Assembly: GCA_964461295.1 (NCBI GenBank) | Contig: CAYWTX010000340.1 | Span: forward strand, 1 to 8,184 | DNA: 8,184 nt | Direction of reading: 5' to 3' | Source of the DNA: CAYWTX01 sp964461295 | GTDB lineage: Bacteria > Planctomycetota > Phycisphaerae > SM23-33 | In this document: positions 6,077 to 8,184 of the stretch, one piece after another | How positions within the stretch are numbered: the first letter of the stretch is position 1 | How the letters are laid out: every line of letters begins with the position of its first letter | The notes under the pieces: model-generated | Database searches by the model: none | Told to the model about the DNA's origin: nothing | Seen by the model: the letters and a program-made list of their open reading frames with translations, nothing else | Position numbers and translations under genes: made by a program

Positions 6077-6107
6077 TTGCCAACGGAACGAAACTTTCGG
6101 CTAGAAT
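6077..6107 (+). promoter_or_regulatory. Candidate promoter with 19-base spacer and central dyad
   Basis: TTGCCA (6077-6082, five of six) and TAGAAT (6102-6107, five of six) are separated by 19 bases. A perfect 11-base palindrome CGAAACTTTCG (6089-6099) sits inside the spacer. Long spacers with a dyad are the layout used by MerR-type activators. Transcription would start near 6114, after the ATG at 6106, favouring translation from 6166. Confidence 0.45.
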
Positions 6108-6165
6108 GGACAATTCCGCTGTAGTGCCGGGGAACCGAGCCGCGGCAAGAAAGTTGAAGTTGGAT

Positions 6166-7446
6166 ATGCTGGCGATCTGGCTCCGTCGACATGCCGGGCT
6201 GCTCAAGTGGACGGCCATCCTGTTGCTTGGCTGCGGCCTCTTCGCTGCCGGAGCGATGTGGGGATCGTGGCGAGTCCAGGCCAGGCTGGGCGATTTGGAA
6301 AGCAACCTGATGCCAGTGGACCCGTGCGACCCGTTGCCGCCGCCGGGCGAGTTCAGCCGGCAGACGGCGATGATCCTGGGCTGCAACGAGTTGATTCGTC
6401 ATCATCCCAAGACGTTCTGCGAGGTCGTGGATGCGATACGTCCCGCCCTGCCGCTGATCCTGCTGGTGGGCAGCGACCAGGAGCGGCTGGAAAGCCTGGA
6501 GTTGTTGAGGCAGGCCGACGTCGCGACGGACAACGTCTGCTTCATCATCATGCCCCTGGACACCATGTGGGTAAGGGACTACGGGCCCCTGTTCCGCCGG
6601 CGGGCGAACGGTTCCGTTTTCGTCGTGGACATGAACTACATCCCCGCCGGCGACGCCGGCGAGAAGCGGATGCAGGATGACCGGGCATCCGGGTTGATCG
6701 CCAAGGTGCTCGGCTTGGAGTCTGTGAAGGCGTCGTTGCGCCTGGGAGGCGGGAACCTGCTGACCAACGGCGAAGGTCTGTGCGTTACGACGACGTCCGT
6801 CATAGGGAACAACCCGGAGTACAACGGCAACGTCGAACGCATCGGCGACGTGCTTACCGAGACGTTGGGGTACAAGCGATGGCTCTTTGTGAGGCCGCTG
6901 GCGGGGGAGAACACGGCCGACGCGGACCTGATGATGACGTTTGTGTCTCCGGGGGCCGTGGTGGTTGGGCAGTTGGACCCGTCCACGGACCCGACGAACG
7001 CGGCGATCCTTGACGAGGCGGCCCGGGCGCTGGCGCGCGTTCCGACGTCGCGAGGGCTGATGCGGGTCTACCGCATCCCCATGCCGCCACCATACCAGGG
7101 GCTGTGGCGAAGCTACACCAATGTCATCCAGGCCAACGGCATCATGCTGGTTCCCAGCTACTCCGACGTGCCTGCCGAACTCCAGCAGAGGGCGATAGAG
7201 ATCTACAGGAGGACCATGCCTGGTTGGAGGATTCGGGAAATCAACGCCGACACGCTGGTGGCCAAGCAGGGCGTGTTGCACTGCATCAGCAAGAACGTGC
7301 CCGGTTTCGTGTCGCTGGACCGCCTCGCCGCTCTGACAAGAGGTTCCAGCGAACCGGCCGGAACTCCCACGCAACCGGGACTCTTCACGCATCGCGACGC
7401 CAACAGCGCCGGTACGACCGCCCCGGCCCGGAAGATCAACGAGTAG
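6166..7446 (+). CDS. Membrane-anchored agmatine deiminase/peptidylarginine deiminase family protein with altered active site
   Basis: The 426-residue protein belongs to the guanidine-modifying family (PAD_porph type). A hydrophobic segment at about 15-34 anchors it, leaving the domain outside the cytoplasm; LLGC around Cys23 is a weak lipobox alternative. Family landmarks: WVRDYGP at 135-141 (substrate-binding Asp138), GGNLLTNG at 195-202, MMTFVSPGAVVVGQ at 256-269, SYTNVIQANGIMLVPSY at 316-332, and GVLHCIS at 369-375 with the nucleophile candidate Cys373. Two core positions are changed: the usual EGGN reads GGGN (Gly194), and the usual GHxD reads ADAD, so the catalytic His is Asp252 while Asp254 is kept. 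Activity may be lost or altered. An in-frame ATG at 6106 would add 20 residues, but the -10 box TAGAAT overlaps it, so 6166 is preferred. The last approximately 35 residues are low-complexity. No polyamine genes are nearby. Confidence 0.85.
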   Translation: MLAIWLRRHAGLLKWTAILLLGCGLFAAGAMWGSWRVQARLGDLESNLMPVDPCDPLPPPGEFSRQTAMILGCNELIRHHPKTFCEVVDAIRPALPLILLVGSDQERLESLELLRQADVATDNVCFIIMPLDTMWVRDYGPLFRRRANGSVFVVDMNYIPAGDAGEKRMQDDRASGLIAKVLGLESVKASLRLGGGNLLTNGEGLCVTTTSVIGNNPEYNGNVERIGDVLTETLGYKRWLFVRPLAGENTADADLMMTFVSPGAVVVGQLDPSTDPTNAAILDEAARALARVPTSRGLMRVYRIPMPPPYQGLWRSYTNVIQANGIMLVPSYSDVPAELQQRAIEIYRRTMPGWRIREINADTLVAKQGVLHCISKNVPGFVSLDRLAALTRGSSEPAGTPTQPGLFTHRDANSAGTTAPARKINE

Positions 7447-7528
7447 ACGGCGGCGTTTGCCCGGTTCACGATCACGCCCGGCCATGGGTCGAGGGCCGAG
7501 CAAGACACGGCGATTCTTTCACAAACTT
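7447..7528. other. Convergent intergenic spacer
   Basis: The gap between the convergent deiminase-like and small exported protein genes holds a TTCACGATCACG tract (7465-7476) related to the dispersed repeat and a weak 5-bp stem CGGCC/GGCCG. A stronger stem CCCGCC/GGCGGG (7534-7539 with 7547-7552) lies inside the 3' end of the minus-strand gene. No classical terminator is seen. Confidence 0.35.
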
Positions 7529-7795
7529 TCAGTCCCGCCGACGGCTGGCGGGGGCGGCGTCGCGCCTCCTGGGGCGAAGCGCGATGAACAATCCCCCCGC
7601 CGTCAGCAGCCCTATGACCGCCCACTCCGCGTGGCCGGTGCCGACAACACCGTGAGAGACGTCGCCGGAGGCCAGCGACGAGGGTGGCTGTACCGAGGAT
7701 GTACCGGAAGGAGCCTGCCCCGCCCGGATCAGCGTTGCGCAAACCAGCACCAAACAAACAATAACGGCTATGCGCAAAACGGTCCTGCTCAGCAT
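7529..7795 (-). CDS. Small exported protein with C-terminal sorting-signal-like tail
   Basis: The 88-residue product has a signal peptide (MLSRTVLR, hydrophobic 9-23, likely cleavage after AGQA at 25-28). A short Ser/Pro/Gly-rich stretch of about 28 residues follows. Then come HAEW at 55-58, a hydrophobic segment 59-73 and an Arg-rich end (RPRRR at 74-78, RRR at 85-87). This order of short motif, membrane helix and basic tail is that of protein-sorting C-termini such as PEP-CTERM and IPTL-CTERM. The motif is neither canonical PEP nor IPTLSEW, although the EW before the helix recalls the latter, so class is uncertain. Almost nothing would remain as a mature domain, so it may be a remnant, a tiny anchored peptide, or simply a bitopic membrane protein. 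GGAGGT six bases before the ATG and a consensus promoter upstream make the gene convincing. Confidence 0.75.
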   Translation of the reverse strand: MLSRTVLRIAVIVCLVLVCATLIRAGQAPSGTSSVQPPSSLASGDVSHGVVGTGHAEWAVIGLLTAGGLFIALRPRRRDAAPASRRRD

Positions 7796-7801
7796 GCCGG
7801 A

Positions 7802-7807
7802 ACCTCC
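7802..7807 (-). promoter_or_regulatory. Strong ribosome binding site of the small exported protein
   Basis: The minus strand reads GGAGGT, six bases before the ATG at 7795. It is one of only a few strong Shine-Dalgarno sites in the window. Confidence 0.8.
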
Positions 7808-7831
7808 GAGAGACTTGGCCGAGAAGGGGGA

Positions 7832-7859
7832 TCCTCTCCTGGCTGGCGGGCTCCTCTCC
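7832..7859 (-). repeat. Direct repeat in the 5' leader of the small exported protein
   Basis: On the minus strand GGAGAGGA occurs twice, at 7859-7852 and 7839-7832, exactly 20 bases apart, within the approximately 80-base leader between promoter and start codon. The elements are Shine-Dalgarno-like and could be binding sites or decoys; function is unknown. Confidence 0.5.
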
Positions 7860-7882
7860 GTTCCTCTGCGGCTCAGCCTGCC

Positions 7883-7910
7883 ATTATAGGGTGAACTCCT
7901 GATTTGTCAA
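7883..7910 (-). promoter_or_regulatory. Full-consensus sigma-70-type promoter of the small exported protein
   Basis: The minus strand carries TTGACA (7910-7905), a 16-base spacer and TATAAT (7888-7883), both hexamers perfect. Transcription would start near 7876, giving a leader of about 80 bases. ACTTTCGG lies just upstream at 7920-7913, like a box in the deiminase promoter. Confidence 0.8.
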
Positions 7911-7931
7911 TACCGAAAGTCGGGCATGGTT

Positions 7932-7993
7932 CAGGAAGTGAAGTGTCGATTCCTGGTGGCACAACTCTCCAGAGTTGTGAGAGGTTGTGAGAG
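7932..7993. repeat. Palindrome cluster and 10-bp tandem duplication
   Basis: CAGGAA (7932-7937) and TTCCTG (7950-7955) are inverted arms with a 12-base loop. CACAACTC-TCCA-GAGTTGTG at 7960-7979 is a perfect 8-bp hairpin. GTTGTGAGAG is duplicated in tandem at 7974-7983 and 7984-7993, so the right arm of the hairpin is partly copied. The cluster may be REP-like sequence or part of the transposon left end. Confidence 0.65.
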
Positions 7994-8021
7994 AATCGCA
8001 GAAGCGGCCTCATCCCTCTTA

Positions 8022-8034
8022 GCCCCGCAGGGGC
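8022..8034. repeat. GC hairpin of REP-like type
   Basis: GCCCC-GCA-GGGGC is a perfect 5-bp hairpin. The motif AGCCCCGCAGGGGCG resembles widespread intergenic palindromic repeats of planctomycete and related genomes. It lies a few bases left of the probable left part of the IS110 element and could be its target. Confidence 0.5.
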
Positions 8035-8048
8035 GTCGAGGACCTAGA

Positions 8049-8054
8049 CATAAT
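8049..8054 (+). promoter_or_regulatory. Candidate -10 box of the IS110 element
   Basis: CATAAT matches the -10 consensus at five of six positions. The hexamer at a 17-base spacing upstream (CGCAGG) is not a -35. The expected start is about 8060-8061, the first base of the structured leader. A TTGACC at 8058-8063 has no usable -10 downstream. Confidence 0.4.
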
Positions 8055-8059
8055 GGATT

Positions 8060-8146
8060 GACCTGCCCCAGTCTCAAGGCCGTGGGTTACGCTTTGGCCA
8101 GCGTGTTGCCGGTCAGAGGCAGAGCCACATTGAGAAGGAGCAGGTC
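8060..8146 (+). ncRNA. Structured leader RNA of the IS110 transposase (candidate RBS-sequestering or bridge-type RNA)
   Basis: GACCTGCCCC (8060-8069) pairs with GGAGCAGGTC (8137-8146) with one internal mismatch, and TCTCAA (8072-8077) pairs with TTGAGA (8130-8135). GTGG (8082-8085) then pairs with CCAC (8125-8128). Inside are two hairpins: ACGCT/AGCGT with loop TTGGCC (8089-8104) and TGCC/GGCA with loop GGTCAGA (8107-8121). The outer right strand contains most of the AAGGAG Shine-Dalgarno and ends at the base before the ATG. The fold was derived by hand. IS110-group elements are known to encode a bridge RNA in the left end, but published examples are longer (about 177 bases for IS621). Confidence 0.5.
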
Positions 8147-8184
8147 ATGCAGGAGTCTACCGTTCACGTGGGTCTGGATGTACA
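8147..8184 (+). CDS. IS110-family transposase (recombinase), N-terminus only
   Basis: Only 12 codons plus two bases are in the window; the gene runs off the right edge. The start MQESTVHVGLDV has the VGLDV pattern that opens the RuvC-like DEDD nuclease domain of IS110-family recombinases, with the first catalytic Asp as residue 11. AAGGAG at 8135-8140, six bases upstream, fixes the ATG. The full protein would be expected to have the DEDD domain followed by a Tnp domain with a catalytic Ser and to act with a bridge RNA. Subgroup (IS110 or IS1111) cannot be told from this fragment. Confidence 0.8.
   Translation, partial: MQESTVHVGLDV

Larger units (their letters stand above)
8035..8184 (+). 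mobile_element. IS110-family insertion sequence, left end (cut by window; left boundary approximate)
   Basis: The element is identified by its transposase start at 8147. IS110-family elements usually lack terminal inverted repeats and target duplications, so the left boundary cannot be read from one end. It is placed after the REP-like hairpin as a guess and could lie further left, up to the promoter at 7910. CATAAT at 8049-8054 lacks a -35 partner at 17 bases, which would fit the family habit of completing a promoter only when the two ends are joined. Confidence 0.6.

Noticed and set aside
6106..6165. Upstream in-frame ATG at 6106 as start of the deiminase-like protein
   Set aside because: It overlaps a -10 box (TAGAAT), and transcription would begin after it; the added residues are not signal-like. 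It is not excluded if another promoter is used.
5980..7503. Long minus-strand frame opposite the deiminase-like gene
   Set aside because: It is low in recognisable motifs and antisense to a protein with family landmarks across its length.
7529..7795. Canonical PEP-CTERM or LPXTG protein
   Set aside because: Neither motif is present before the C-terminal helix; only the general layout agrees, so no class is assigned.

Overview
The window is GC-rich bacterial DNA with wide, repeat-bearing intergenic regions. Several traits suggest a planctomycete, possibly of the Phycisphaerae type: a Hanks-type Ser/Thr kinase with DMG instead of DFG and an MshEN-like N-terminus, a Tll0287/DUF3365-type heme-sensor histidine kinase, a small exported protein with a sorting-signal-like C-terminus, GGAATG/GGATGG-type intergenic repeats, and few strong Shine-Dalgarno sites. 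The taxonomic call is inference from gene style only.

Left part (3-2915, plus strand): the 3' end of a radical-SAM-like protein whose last codons run into a GGATGG/GGAATG repeat; a membrane-anchored Ser/Thr protein kinase (694-1938); and an OmpA-family peptidoglycan-binding lipoprotein with a Pro/Val/Glu-rich linker (2187-2915). Middle part (3088-5025, minus strand): a short, effector-less MerR-type regulator followed by a membrane histidine kinase with a periplasmic CxxCH heme-binding sensor domain. No response regulator is visible. This pair is flanked by copies of a dispersed repeat (core GACCGGGAAAC, with CACGATCACGA tracts), and the 421-base spacer 5026-5446 is packed with repeats, including 28-base inverted arms.

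Right part: a two-TM protein with an NTF2-like C-terminal domain (5447-5983, plus); a membrane-anchored member of the agmatine deiminase/peptidylarginine deiminase family (6166-7446, plus) in which two of the five usual catalytic positions appear substituted (Glu to Gly, His to Asp); a convergent small exported protein (7529-7795, minus) with a full-consensus sigma-70-type promoter and a strong ribosome binding site; and, at the right edge, the left end and first 12 codons of an IS110-family transposase.

The most interesting structure is the 87-base leader directly upstream of the IS110 start codon (8060-8146). It can fold into a long closed helix carrying two inner hairpins. Its 5' end coincides with the start predicted from a CATAAT -10 box, and its 3' strand contains the Shine-Dalgarno sequence. 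It could be a translation-control leader or part of an IS110 bridge-type RNA; the element is cut by the window, so this cannot be settled here.
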